Positions 50,680 through 59,654 of a stretch of 64,000 nt of DNA are shown here, piece after piece; the stretch's first letter is position 1; each line of letters opens with the position of its first letter. Source of the stretch: a bacterium (GTDB lineage Bacteria > Chloroflexota > Dormibacteria > UBA8260 > Bog-877). The DNA lies in contig JAKABA010000007.1 in assembly GCA_021802115.1 (NCBI GenBank), positions 4,008 to 68,007 on the forward strand, given 5' to 3'. The translations under genes and the position numbers were made by a program. The notes under the pieces were generated by a model. The model was given only the letters and a program-made list of their open reading frames with translations. It was not told the DNA's origin and ran no database searches.

Positions 50680-52089
50680 CTACTGGAGGAAACGCAGGGC
50701 CAGTCGCACCTTGGGACCCCCGCTGTCGGAGCTATCATCGGCCGCCTGCAGCAGCCGTTGAGCTCCGCCCAGGACAGGGGCCCGCAGCGGGCCGGGCGGC
50801 AGCGGGACCATCCGCTTGGTGACGAATGGAAGGCGGCTGGCCGGCGACTGGCGTTCCAGCACCAGATCGCGAACCGCGGCGGCGACCAAAGCCGAGGACC
50901 CCACTCCGTGGCCAGCGTAGCCGAGGGCGTAGAGCACCCGGCTGTGGCGCAGTCGGCCGACATGGGGCATGCAGTTGACGGTGCCGCACACGGGGCCGCC
51001 CCAGGCCTGCTCGAAGGGGACGTCTTCCAGGCTCGGGAAGGTCCAGCGGAAGCTCTCGCGAAGGCGGGCGAATATGCGCTCATCATGGTCGCGCTCGGGA
51101 TCTGGCCCTCCGGGCAGGACGGGGGCGTCTCGGCCGCCCCAGAGGATCCGTCCATCGGCGGTCGGCCGGTGGAAGTGGGGCATGATGCGCTTGTCCTCGA
51201 CGCCCATGCGGCGGCTCCACCCGATCCGGGCCCACTGATCGGTGTCGAGGGGTGCCGTGAGCGTGATGTAGGCGGCGATCGTAAAGATGAACCTGCGGAG
51301 GGCCGGCACCGCGTGCGCGTAGGCATTGGTGGCGATGAGCGCCTGGGCCGCCAGGACAGACCCGTGGGGGGTCTCGATGACGACTCGCTCCGGCGAAGCG
51401 TGAAGCTGCAAGCCAGGGGTTCCCTCGTAGACCGCCACTCCACGGCGCAGGGCGGCCTCGCGCAAACCTCTGGCCAGGGCAGCTGGATCGAGGAGGAGGG
51501 CATGCTCTTCGAAGTGGCCCTTCCGCACCTTGTCTGCCGCCACCAACTGGCGGCACTCGGCCGCGTCGACGGCGCGAAAATCACCCAGTCCACAGAGCTC
51601 GGCCGCCTTTAGGTCCTGGTCGATCCGGATGTCCTGCTCGGGTCCATTGGAGACCGTCAGCAGCCCCGGATGAGCGAGGGCGGCGTCGATCCCCTCTGTG
51701 CGGCAAAACTCCTCGATCTCGGTTAGCGTGCTAACCATGGCCAGATGCACCTCCCGGGCCTGGTCCACGCCGACCTTGCGCACCAGGTCGTGCAGGTTGC
51801 GGCCGACCATGGTCATCGCGAAGCCCCCATTTCGGCCGCTGGCCCCGTAGCCGACCGTCTGCGCCTCCAACACCGCTATCCGCAAATGAGGGGCGGCCTC
51901 GGCTAGACGAATGGCCGACCAAAGCCCGGTGAAGCCACCCCCAACGATGGCGACGTCGACCACCAGGGAGCCCTGGAGAGGTGCCGTGGGGGACGGTGCC
52001 GCCAGGGAGAGCCAGAAGCTGGGGGCGTTCGGGGTTGGGTGGCTGCCCAACGGAGGTGGCTGCGCCCCCGATTCTCCATTGCGTTCCAA
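50680..52089 (-). CDS. FAD-dependent oxidoreductase, DadA/PuuB-like
   Basis: A 469-aa D-amino-acid/amine oxidase-type flavoprotein. The dinucleotide fold VDVAIVGGGFTGLWSAIRL has the GxGxxG loop at 50-55, followed by YGASGRNGGFAMT, which is typical of gamma-glutamylputrescine oxidase-like enzymes, and a C-terminal YALGYAGHGVGSS FAD motif. It would oxidise an amine or amino acid. The TTG at 52089 is used; the first 40 residues are poorly conserved. The transporter downstream could import or export its substrate. Confidence 0.9.
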   Translation of the reverse strand: MERNGESGAQPPPLGSHPTPNAPSFWLSLAAPSPTAPLQGSLVVDVAIVGGGFTGLWSAIRLAEAAPHLRIAVLEAQTVGYGASGRNGGFAMTMVGRNLHDLVRKVGVDQAREVHLAMVSTLTEIEEFCRTEGIDAALAHPGLLTVSNGPEQDIRIDQDLKAAELCGLGDFRAVDAAECRQLVAADKVRKGHFEEHALLLDPAALARGLREAALRRGVAVYEGTPGLQLHASPERVVIETPHGSVLAAQALIATNAYAHAVPALRRFIFTIAAYITLTAPLDTDQWARIGWSRRMGVEDKRIMPHFHRPTADGRILWGGRDAPVLPGGPDPERDHDERIFARLRESFRWTFPSLEDVPFEQAWGGPVCGTVNCMPHVGRLRHSRVLYALGYAGHGVGSSALVAAAVRDLVLERQSPASRLPFVTKRMVPLPPGPLRAPVLGGAQRLLQAADDSSDSGGPKVRLALRFLQ

Positions 52090-52412
52090 TATGGTCGGCT
52101 CCCATTGGCTCTCGACGGCCGGTGCTGGTCTTCGCTCGGATCTTACTGGCCGCCCCTGAACAGTGAGACCGTGGGACTGAGGGAGGACGGCCGCTTCTGG
52201 GCCGCGGGCCGCCCTGGTGCAGCTCGATCCCGCTCTGGGTGCTAGCCTCCGGCGAATGTGCGGCTCCGCCGGGTGAGGTCACCGGGTGGCCCCCACGGTC
52301 GCGCCTGCTCGGTTGGGCCCATGGGTCCTCATCCAGGCTGACGCGTGCCGGAGCGGACCTCCGCCCGCCAGACCGGAGAATCGATGGGTCGCATCAGCTG
52401 CCCAAGGCCTGC

Positions 52413-52418
52413 GATAGT
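52413..52418 (+). promoter_or_regulatory. -10 element of the DDAH-like gene
   Basis: GATAGT, 6 nt before GTG 52425. Confidence 0.45.
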
Positions 52419-52424
52419 GCTCCG

Positions 52425-53312
52425 GTGACGACCCAACCAGTGGCTCTCGAGCCGGCCAGCGGGCAGGACGTTCTTCCCCTGATCCTCACCAGACCGCCTG
52501 ACCCGGGCTCGCTCTCCGAGTGGCGAGCTTACGGCTGGCGGGCGGCGCCCGATCCTCAGGCGATCGCAGAGCAGTACGACGGCTTTGCCGCCGCGCTCCG
52601 TCGAGCCGGCGCGCGCGTGGCTGCCGGAACCACTCCGGTGGCCGGCGATCCGGACGCGATCTACGTCCGGGATCCGGTGCTGGTCGTGCCCGGTGGTGGC
52701 ATCCTCCTGCGGCCAGGGAAGGAGGGGCGCAGGGGCGAGCCGGACGCAGTCGGCCAGGATCTTGGCGCCTTGGGAGTGCCGCTGCTGGGCGCCCTCCAGG
52801 CGCCCGCCACAGCCGAGGGTGGCGACATGTTCTTCCTCGACGAGAGCACGCTCCTGGTGGGTCGGAGCTATCGAACCAATGAGGCCGGCATCGCCGCCCT
52901 CAAATCCCTTCTCCCGGAGGTGACGGTCCTCGCCTTCGACCTTCCCCACCATCGTGGCCGGGCGGAGGTCATGCACCTGATGTCGTTGATCAGCCCGATC
53001 GGGCCCCAGCTGGTGGTTGGCTACCTGCCGCTGCTGCCCACTCGCCTAGTCCAGCTCCTTCACGAGCGGCGCGTCCAGCTCGTGGAGGTCCCGGACGCCG
53101 AGTTCCAGACCATGGGTGCGAACGTGCTCGGGGTTCGGCCAGGGCAGGCGGTCGCCCTGGAGGGGAACCCTGAGACCCGCCGGCGCCTGGAGGCGGACGG
53201 GGTGTCGGTCGAGCACTACCACGGCTCGGAACTGAGCCTCATGGGAGATGGGGGGCCAACCTGTTTGACGCTGCCGCTGGGTCGATACGGGGCAGCCGGA
53301 AACCCGGAGTGA
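52425..53312 (+). CDS. Dimethylarginine dimethylaminohydrolase-like protein
   Basis: A 295-aa amidinotransferase-superfamily protein (guanidino-group hydrolase fold). AIYVRDPVLV, AEGGDMFFLDESTLLVG and SYRTNEAG shape the substrate pocket; H184 is in EVMHLMSLIS and the nucleophile is C280 in GDGGPTCLTLPLGR. It would hydrolyse a guanidino compound such as dimethylarginine to citrulline and an amine. The divergent amine oxidase and transporter suggest a possible guanidine/polyamine-related neighbourhood. GTG 52425 begins right at the domain and appears leaderless; the open frame starts upstream at 52239. Confidence 0.88.
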   Translation: MTTQPVALEPASGQDVLPLILTRPPDPGSLSEWRAYGWRAAPDPQAIAEQYDGFAAALRRAGARVAAGTTPVAGDPDAIYVRDPVLVVPGGGILLRPGKEGRRGEPDAVGQDLGALGVPLLGALQAPATAEGGDMFFLDESTLLVGRSYRTNEAGIAALKSLLPEVTVLAFDLPHHRGRAEVMHLMSLISPIGPQLVVGYLPLLPTRLVQLLHERRVQLVEVPDAEFQTMGANVLGVRPGQAVALEGNPETRRRLEADGVSVEHYHGSELSLMGDGGPTCLTLPLGRYGAAGNPE

Positions 53313-53507
53313 GCTGAGGCGCCCAGGTGGGAGGGGGGCGCCACCTGACGGTGCGGCAGTGCCCCACCCGTGGCGACATCGCGGGTAGGCATGGGGAATT
53401 CAGCGGCCCCACAGCCCATCTGTCAAGGGCGGAAGTGCGGCGGCGAACCACCCCCACCGTCCCTCGCCCGGGACCGCCCGATCCCGCTCAGCTGGACGGG
53501 AGAGTGC

Positions 53508-54236
53508 TTACTTTGGTTGGCCACCAGTCCCTTCTTTGGCCTGGCCACCGGCCCCGGGGAGAGTGTTCGGCGCGGCCTTCAAAAGTGTCGGCGTGCGCGC
53601 CCGGACAGCAGAGCCGCTAGATCCGGGCGTTCCTTTGGCCCACACCACCTCAGCCAGGGAGAGGACATCCAAGGAGAGTTCGGTCAGGGGTTGGCCTGGG
53701 GCTGCCAGGAAGTCGAAGGTCTCGAAGCTGGTGAGGGTGTAGAGCATTCGCACGGCCCGGTCCGGCTCGAAGGTGAGGAGATGCTGATCGTTCAAGCGAC
53801 CGACTAGTACCGACAGCCCGGACCGTCGCCTCTGGTCGCGGGCGCCGATGACGAGTCCGACCTCGTACTCGAGGGCGGCGAGTGATCGGAGGCGTCTCAT
53901 CACCAGGCGGTCAACGTCCCAGAACCGCCCAAAGCAGCTGATGAAGCCCCTGATCGCCCCAATCGGGTCTGGGTTCCTGAAGGCAGCGGCCAGGTCCGAC
54001 ATCTGCGCCGCCTCCGCGAGAGCATCGCAGAGCGCCTCCAGCAACCCCGTCTTGGACTCGAACTGGTAGTACACGGTCGCCCGGGCGACGTTGGCGCGCT
54101 TGGCGACCGCATCCACCGTGAACGCTGAGTAGCTGGTGCCCTCGGCAAGCAGACCGCGCGCCGCTTCGATCACCCGCTGCCGGCTCTCGTTGATCAGGTC
54201 CTGGCGTTTGCCGAGTTGGTATGGCCGTGGGCTCAT
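53508..54236 (-). CDS. TetR family transcriptional regulator
   Basis: A 242-aa regulator. The N-terminal helix-turn-helix, FTVDAVAKRANVARATVYYQF at about 40-60, is the TetR signature, preceded by RQRVIEAARGLLAEG. The ligand domain is helical with CFGRFWDVDRLVMRRL. ATG 54236 was chosen; the frame is open upstream but that part overlaps the divergent gene. It is 78 bp from the NmrA-like gene start and probably represses that operon. Confidence 0.9.
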   Translation of the reverse strand: MSPRPYQLGKRQDLINESRQRVIEAARGLLAEGTSYSAFTVDAVAKRANVARATVYYQFESKTGLLEALCDALAEAAQMSDLAAAFRNPDPIGAIRGFISCFGRFWDVDRLVMRRLRSLAALEYEVGLVIGARDQRRRSGLSVLVGRLNDQHLLTFEPDRAVRMLYTLTSFETFDFLAAPGQPLTELSLDVLSLAEVVWAKGTPGSSGSAVRARTPTLLKAAPNTLPGAGGQAKEGTGGQPK

Positions 54237-54314
54237 GGGCTCGACAGGATCCTCATGACTTGTGATATTGTTCCGACAGGCCGTCTGGCTGAATGATATA
54301 GAGGACAAGCAGAC
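54237..54314. promoter_or_regulatory. Divergent TetR / NmrA promoter region
   Basis: TATAGA at 54297-54302 is a likely -10 for the NmrA gene. On the minus strand TTCAGC, 17 nt, CAATAT is a possible TetR promoter. GACAGGCCGTC at 54275-54285 is a weak partial palindrome between them that might be an operator. AT-rich compared with its surroundings. Confidence 0.4.
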
Positions 54315-55004
54315 TTGACCAGTATCGAGGGCGCCGCCGACCGGCCCAAGCTGAAGCTGATCGTACTTGGAGCGACCGGAGCCACCGGGCGGCTGATCGT
54401 CACCCAGGCCCTTGAGCGTGGCCACGATGTCACAGCGCTCGCTCGCCGTCCGGACGCGGTCGGGGTCAGCCATCCGCACCTAACGGTGACTCGGTTCGAC
54501 GTGCTCCATCCCGACCTCGACCTGGCTGGCCTGGTGGCACGCCATGGCGCGGTGCTCTCCGCTCTCGGAAGTCGCGAGCGGCGTCCTACCACGGTGTACT
54601 CGACTGGGGTTGCGGCGATGGCCAAGGTCATGGAGTCCGCGGGCGGAGGGCGACTGCTGTGCGTCTCCTCGGCCGGGGTCGAAATCCCCCGTCGCCTGCC
54701 CTGGTGGCAGCGAGTGGTCATGGCGCAGGTCATCGACCGCCTCTACAGGTACCAGTACGCCGACATGGTCCGAATGGAGAGCCGCCTCAGAGGGGCCAGG
54801 TTGGATTGGACCGTCGTCAGGGCACCGCGCCTGGTTGATGGGCCACCCGGGGGACCGGCGCGGGTGTCACTTGGGGACCCGATCCTCGACGGTGGCTCGC
54901 TGCGTCGCAGCGAGTTGGCTCGCTTCATGCTCGACGCTGTGAACCAACCGGAGACCTATGGCCGCGTCGCCTATCTCGCGAGCTCACGGCGGCCGGCGCC
55001 ATGA
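54315..55004 (+). CDS. NAD(P)H-binding SDR-like protein (NmrA/HSCARG type)
   Basis: A 229-aa atypical short-chain dehydrogenase. The Rossmann loop LKLIVLGATGATGRLIV is at about 13-29, followed by ALARRPD, and SALGS plus LLCVSSAGV correspond to the later strands. The YxxxK pair is replaced by YQYADMVRME, common in NAD(P)H sensors. It starts at TTG 54315; no ATG or GTG is available before the conserved fold. The stop overlaps the next ATG by 4 nt. Confidence 0.85.
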   Translation: MTSIEGAADRPKLKLIVLGATGATGRLIVTQALERGHDVTALARRPDAVGVSHPHLTVTRFDVLHPDLDLAGLVARHGAVLSALGSRERRPTTVYSTGVAAMAKVMESAGGGRLLCVSSAGVEIPRRLPWWQRVVMAQVIDRLYRYQYADMVRMESRLRGARLDWTVVRAPRLVDGPPGGPARVSLGDPILDGGSLRRSELARFMLDAVNQPETYGRVAYLASSRRPAP

Positions 55005-55792
55005 CGGCGACAGCCAGCCCAGCCACCCCCGCCGCTGTCTATCCCGACCTCAAGGGCAAGGTCGCGGTGGTCACAGGAGGCTCCCGGGGGATCGGAGCGG
55101 CCACGGCCCTGGCGCTCGCAGCCAACGGGGTATCGCTAGCCGTGGTCGGCCGTGATCAAGCGGCGCTCGACCGGGTGGTGGCAGCGGTCCTGGCCCAGGG
55201 TGCGACCGCTCTGGGAGTCTCCGCCGACTGCACCGTGGAGGGCGAGCTCGCGACCGTGCGCAGCCGGGTCCACGAGCAGCTCGGCCCAGTCGACGTCCTA
55301 GTCGCGTTCGCAGGCGGCAACGGCATGCCGGTGGCCACCGCCGAGGAGACAGCCGGGCACTGGCGTGAGGTCGTAGAGTCCAACCTCAGCGCCACTTTCC
55401 TCACCGTCGCAGCGTTCCTGCCTGAGATGCTGGCCCGGCAATCCGGGGTGATCATCACGATGGCATCGGCAGCCGCCCGGCAAGCGGCCAAGTCCTCCGC
55501 CGCGTACGCCGCCGCCAAGGCCGGGGTGATTGCCTTCAGCCGCCACCTGGCCGGGGAATACGCGGGTCAGGGGATTCGCGTCAACTGCATCGCCCCATCG
55601 GCCATCGAGACGGACCGGATGCGCTCCTGGGTCCCGGAGGAGCAGCGCCGCGTCCTCGGGGAGGCGTTTCCCCTGGGGCGTCTGGGGCAGCCCGACGATG
55701 TCGCCGCCGCCACCTTGTTCTATGCCTCATCGGCCTCGTCCTGGATCACTGGCACCACGCTCGATGTCGCGGGCGGGAAGGTCATGCTGTGA
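55001..55792 (+). CDS. SDR family oxidoreductase
   Basis: A 263-aa classical short-chain dehydrogenase. The cofactor loop is GGSRGIGAA at 26-34, the catalytic set is S in ITMASAAA, Y and K in SAAYAAAKAG, and the C-terminal part ends WITGTTLDVAGG. The overall pattern (AFAGGNGMP in place of NNAG) is 3-oxoacyl-ACP reductase-like. ATG overlaps the previous stop (ATGA) and its own stop overlaps the next start (GTGA), so three genes are coupled under the TetR regulator. Confidence 0.93.
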   Translation: MTATASPATPAAVYPDLKGKVAVVTGGSRGIGAATALALAANGVSLAVVGRDQAALDRVVAAVLAQGATALGVSADCTVEGELATVRSRVHEQLGPVDVLVAFAGGNGMPVATAEETAGHWREVVESNLSATFLTVAAFLPEMLARQSGVIITMASAAARQAAKSSAAYAAAKAGVIAFSRHLAGEYAGQGIRVNCIAPSAIETDRMRSWVPEEQRRVLGEAFPLGRLGQPDDVAAATLFYASSASSWITGTTLDVAGGKVML

Positions 55793-56271
55793 GCGCCACC
55801 ACCGGCCAGCAGGCGCTGCGCCGGACCCGGGCTCGGAACGGTCTGCGCATCAACGCGTTCGCCGCCATCGTGCTGCTGCTGCTCGAGTTCGGCCTCGGCG
55901 TCGGGGTCGCCATCTACGCCCGGATACCGGCCGCCGATCACGGCACGGCACTGTTCGTGGCCTTCGGGAGTGCCCTCACCGGCGGCCCGGTGGTGCTGTC
56001 CTTGCACGCTGTGCTGGGCACCCTCCTGCTGGTCACGGGGGTGTCGGCGCTGGTCCGCGCGGTGATCACGCGCGGAGCGCTGCCGATGGCGATTGCCGCC
56101 ACCGCGCTGCTGGCCGTTGTCATGGCCTGGCTGTCTGGATCAGAGTTCGTCGGCACCATGGCCAACGGCCCAACTATGGCCATGGCAGTCGCGACCGGGG
56201 TCGCCATCCTTGGCTATGCCCTGATCCTGTTCGTCATTCCCGGAGGGTCAAGCGAGGCAGCAAGGTCATGA
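55789..56271 (+). CDS. Four-helix membrane protein
   Basis: A 160-aa integral membrane protein starting at GTG 55789. Helices are at about 22-43, 63-86, 93-112 and 128-150 (INAFAAIVLLLLEFGLGVGV, VVLSLHAVLGTLLLVTGVSA, MAIAATALLAVVMAWL, MAVATGVAILGYALILFVI). It has no recognised family. It is the last of the TetR-linked trio and its coupling suggests a role with the two dehydrogenases, possibly heme- or quinone-linked (His in LSLHAVL), though that is guesswork. Confidence 0.8.
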   Translation: MSATTGQQALRRTRARNGLRINAFAAIVLLLLEFGLGVGVAIYARIPAADHGTALFVAFGSALTGGPVVLSLHAVLGTLLLVTGVSALVRAVITRGALPMAIAATALLAVVMAWLSGSEFVGTMANGPTMAMAVATGVAILGYALILFVIPGGSSEAARS

Positions 56272-56663
56272 TCCTGGCGCGCCAGCGCCCACCCGGCCGA
56301 CGCCTGCGGGCGGCAGTCATGCGGGTTGTCACCCTGCCGACGCGGATAGTTCTCGGGCTCCCGCATGTCCCCCTTGGCGACTCATGGTCGCTCACGTCAT
56401 CGGCCGCTGGACCGGCGAGCACTTCCCCCAGCTGATGAGCTGCGACAGCGATGGCCCCGCCCTGCTCACACCGGGTGGCGGCCGCTGGACGCTGCTTCTG
56501 GGCAACGGCCAGCCGGTACTGCTGAGGATTTGCGGGTGGGACGTCGGGGCACGACCGGACCTGGTCAGAGACTCAGAGACGTTGATAAGTCGACCGCCTT
56601 CCCTCTGTGATCCTGGCCAGAGCCGGGGCCCAACAGGACTGATCGCCGTGGCATACTGCGCGG
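56272..56663. other. Intergenic, no confident gene
   Basis: A plus-strand frame at 56384-56746 begins plausibly (MVAHVIGRWTGEHFPQLM; GGGRWTLLLGNGQPVLLRI) but overlaps the next gene in another frame and loses protein character. It could be a small gene or a remnant. Confidence 0.35.
56652..56657 (+). promoter_or_regulatory. -10 element of the 56664 gene
   Basis: CATACT, 6 nt before GTG 56664. Confidence 0.45.
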
Positions 56664-56864
56664 GTGCAAAGGCGGAGACCGAACTGGACCGTCATGGCTG
56701 GCTACCTGCCGTTCCACGTGCTCGTGACTGCGTTCACCTGGCGTGACATAGGGCGTCGCCCTCCAGCGCAGATTCGTGGCAGCAAGTGGTTCTGGCGCCT
56801 GCTGTCAGGTGCCAACACGGGCGGATCGGCTATCTACTTCATCTGCGGGCGCCGCCGGAACTGA
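56664..56864 (+). CDS. Small PLDc_N-like membrane protein
   Basis: A 66-aa protein starting at GTG 56664. A membrane segment around 9-26 (TVMAGYLPFHVLVTAFTW) precedes RDIGRRPPAQIRGSKWFWRL, and a second segment (LSGANTGGSAIYFICG) ends in RRRN. The W-x-D-[IL]-x-R-R-P ... G-x-K-W/P-[LF]-W pattern is typical of small proteins with the phospholipase-D-nuclease N-terminal-like (PLDc_N) hairpin. Function unknown. Confidence 0.72.
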   Translation: MQRRRPNWTVMAGYLPFHVLVTAFTWRDIGRRPPAQIRGSKWFWRLLSGANTGGSAIYFICGRRRN

Positions 56865-57425
56865 CCGGGAACCGGGAGTCGGGTTGCGGCCTGCCGTGCG
56901 ACGCTGTCTCCGGCCCGCTCGCCCCCGGCCCGTGGCCTGGTCGATCACCTCCCGGCTCCTTGGCGTCCACCAGGTGCTGAGCGGGCCGCAAAGCGGCCGA
57001 GCCCGGTAGCGAGCCGGCCATGGGCCCGGTCACCCGCCGGGTTGCTGCGCTTGCCGGGAGCAACGCCCGGAGAAGCAGGCCAACCCGCCTTGCCCAGGTG
57101 GGAACTCCGTCGGGTCGCCTTGGTCCGTCACCTGCCACCGGATGCGGCCACGCCAGCTCGACCTGACGGCAGTGCCGGCGGCGGGTATCGTCTGGGTCGT
57201 GGGTCTGATTTGCGGCTCTCGTTGGGGCCTTCCTCAGGGCGATGTTCATGGCGGCGCTCACCGGTCCCGACCCGCGCCGCAGCTTGCTCGCACCGGAGCT
57301 GCTGAGACCCTCCGCCGCCCAAACCAGCGCCACAGCTGGGCGCCCCGACGTCAGAGATGGCACTCGGTCCCAATATCGCCGCACGGATGGGTCTCCACTC
57401 AAGATCCCCGGGGAGGGCCGGACCG
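56865..57425. other. Intergenic, no gene recognised
   Basis: No protein-like frame on either strand. GGGAGG at 57411-57416 serves the next gene. Confidence 0.45.
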
Positions 57426-57857
57426 ATGATCCCAGAGGAGGGGAGCCGGGGGCCCGGTCGCGACGCCCCGCCCCTTCGGACGAGGACCGTTTTTGACTTC
57501 ATGCAAGTCGGCGCTGGCGACTATCTCCGAGGTCGGGTAGAGGTCAGCGTCGGGCCTTGGAAGACTCCGCTGGCTGTGGAGTGGGGAGAGCCCAACCCCG
57601 GAGGCATCTGCCGGCAGGGGGAGGCGGACCCAATTGGCTGGTTCAGAATGCCAATCGCAGGGGTGGGGCGGTGGGGCACCCTCGAGCCTGGTCGTCCGAT
57701 CCGCGTTGTGGCGCTGGTCGGCACCTCGCCGCTCGCACGGAGCGGCCCTATCACCGTCCCTCCAGGCGTCTATCAGGTGGTCGTGCCACTCGAGCTCCAG
57801 ATCGACGGCAGGAAGACCAAACTCACCGCTCTCGGCCCCCTGGTGCGGATAGTCTGA
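57426..57857 (+). CDS. Hypothetical protein
   Basis: A 143-aa frame starting at ATG 57426, 9 nt after GGGAGG. The body has clear strand-like segments: TVFDFMQVGAGDYLRGRVEV, IRVVALVGTSPLARSG, VYQVVVPLELQIDG and TALGPLVRIV. It looks like a soluble beta-rich protein of unknown family. No signal peptide. Its neighbours give no hint of role. Confidence 0.55.
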   Translation: MIPEEGSRGPGRDAPPLRTRTVFDFMQVGAGDYLRGRVEVSVGPWKTPLAVEWGEPNPGGICRQGEADPIGWFRMPIAGVGRWGTLEPGRPIRVVALVGTSPLARSGPITVPPGVYQVVVPLELQIDGRKTKLTALGPLVRIV

Positions 57858-58490
57858 CCGCCTGTTCAGGGCTGGCTCGGCGCCAGCTCGGCCAGGCCGA
57901 CAACCATGGGGCGCGGCCGGGAGCGGTTTTCACAAGGAAGGTAGCTGTCGTTGCCATGGGGAAGCGCCAGGTACCGCGGCCGGTCGCGCGCGCCTGCCCA
58001 GCGCGACCGCAAGCACCACTGGGCGTGACCGGGCCCAGATCCGTCAGTGGCGCCGGGGGTCAACGGCGTTCCAGGCATATTGAGTCCGGCTGGCCCGGCC
58101 CGAGTGCGGCGCCCCCGGGCGACCGGAGCGCGAGGAGCTCCCTGAACACGCGGGCTGACCGGAGTGGCGGAAATGCCGGCCGGTCACCGGCCGACTGGGC
58201 GCCAGCGTGCCCGGGTACTCACCTGGGGACCGTGGGGCTGAGGACGTGGTCACCCCAAGGCTGCCCGCGGCAGGCAACGCTTGCCAGGTCGCACGGCAAG
58301 AGCCTGCCCAGGACTTGGCGGTTAGGGGGGGGCGCCAGGCCTCCGCGGACGCGTTGTGGCTGGGCCAGGCTTGGCCCTCACCAAGTCCAGTTACCAGGGC
58401 TATCGTCCTGCGGTGGTCCCACTGGCGGTGGGCACCGTCCACCGGCCTGGCTGGGAGGGGAGGATCGAGCGCTCGGCACCCCCAGGCCAG
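57858..58490. other. Coding-poor stretch of about 630 bp
   Basis: Nothing protein-like on either strand; the ribbon-helix-helix gene ends at its right border. Confidence 0.45.
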
Positions 58491-58685
58491 TTAGGCGGCC
58501 GGTGGCCGGCCCCGCTTGGGCAGGGGGCCGGCGCTCTTAGGCATTCGCCCGGCGTCGTCGAGGGCCCGGCGCAGCAACATCTCGACTTGGGCGTTGAGGC
58601 TGCGAAATTCATCGGCCGCCCACCTGGCCAGGGCATCGTGGACGGTTGGATCGAAGCGTAGCAGTACCGGTTTGCGGTCACTCAC
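58491..58685 (-). CDS. Ribbon-helix-helix (Arc-type) DNA-binding protein
   Basis: A 64-aa protein starting at GTG 58685. KPVLLRFDPTVHDALARW forms the strand and first helix, and FRSLNAQVEMLLRRALDDAG the second helix, of an Arc/MetJ-like fold. A basic tail (KRGRPPAA) follows. Such dimeric proteins bind short palindromes. It begins 3 nt after the SPFH gene stop, so the two form an operon, and it may autoregulate the AT-rich promoter upstream of the SPFH gene. Confidence 0.88.
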   Translation of the reverse strand: MSDRKPVLLRFDPTVHDALARWAADEFRSLNAQVEMLLRRALDDAGRMPKSAGPLPKRGRPPAA

Positions 58686-58688
58686 GTA

Positions 58689-59606
58689 TCAGGTGTATAG
58701 CGTCCCGGTATTGACAACCGGCGATGCCGGTTGATCGCTGCAAAGCACGACCATCAAATTGCTCACCATCGCCGCTTTGCGTTCCTCGTCGAGAGCGACT
58801 ATGCCGCGCTCGCTAAGCCGCGTGAGCGCCAGCTCCACCATCCCCACCGCCCCGTCGACGATGCGGGAGCGCGCCGCCACGACGGCGTTTGCCTGCTGCC
58901 GCCGGAGCATCACCTGGGCTATCTCAGGCGCATAGGCGAGATGGCTGATGCGCACCTCGACAATCTCAACTCCGGCGATGGCAACCCTCTGAGCCACCTC
59001 CTCGGCCAGCTCTCCGGCGACGATGTCAATTGAGCCGCGCAGCGAAATGCCGTGCCCCTCGGGATCGTCGTACGGGTGCGTGGTCGCCACATGGCGCAAT
59101 GCCGACTCAGCCTGGACTCGCACGAAGGCAAGGTAGTCCTCCACCGCGTAGAGGGCACGGGAGGTGTCGGCCACCTGCCAGACCACAATGGAGGCGATCT
59201 CCACCGGGTTGCCATCTGCGTCATTGACCTTGAGGCGGTTCGTTTCGAAATTCCGCACCCTAATGCTGACATTCCGGCGGCTGCTGAGCGGCAGGGTCCA
59301 GGACAAGCCAGTGCCGCGCACGGTTCCGACGTAGCTGCCAAAGAAGCGCATCACCCTGGTCTGACCCGGCTGGACGATGACCAGGGAGGCCAAGATGACC
59401 GCGGCCACCAGCAGGAGGGCGACGGAGATGACCGTGGCCGAGCCACGGACGACGAAGAGCTGGGTGGCGATGCACGCGGCGGCGACGAGCACTCCGAGCC
59501 ACCCGTTGATCGCCCAGGCTGCCCGCTCGTGGATGTCGACTCGGATTCCCGAGTGCCCAACTGGAGTGGACCCGCGACTGCCGTATGGCGGGGCTGGTTG
59601 TGTCAT
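58689..59606 (-). CDS. SPFH/stomatin-like membrane protein
   Basis: A 305-aa protein. Two adjacent hydrophobic segments at about 31-52 and 57-79 anchor it, then an SPFH domain: [77 protein letters not shown], and a coiled helix ending [25 protein letters not shown] proteins form ring-like membrane scaffolds. AGGAGG lies 4 nt before the ATG. It is paired with the ribbon-helix-helix gene; no NfeD or protease partner is present. Confidence 0.92.
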   Translation of the reverse strand: MTQPAPPYGSRGSTPVGHSGIRVDIHERAAWAINGWLGVLVAAACIATQLFVVRGSATVISVALLLVAAVILASLVIVQPGQTRVMRFFGSYVGTVRGTGLSWTLPLSSRRNVSIRVRNFETNRLKVNDADGNPVEIASIVVWQVADTSRALYAVEDYLAFVRVQAESALRHVATTHPYDDPEGHGISLRGSIDIVAGELAEEVAQRVAIAGVEIVEVRISHLAYAPEIAQVMLRRQQANAVVAARSRIVDGAVGMVELALTRLSERGIVALDEERKAAMVSNLMVVLCSDQPASPVVNTGTLYT

Positions 59607-59635
59607 CTATCCTCCTAACCGCACAGTCAATAAAC

Positions 59636-59654
59636 TGATATGAATAAGATATCA
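59636..59654. promoter_or_regulatory. AT-rich inverted repeat upstream of the SPFH gene
   Basis: TGATAT (59636-59641) and ATATCA (59649-59654) flank a 7-bp spacer, 30 bp before the SPFH start, inside a strongly AT-rich patch. TTGGTC on the minus strand upstream may be a -35. It could be the site of the neighbouring ribbon-helix-helix protein; this is inference. Confidence 0.5.
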
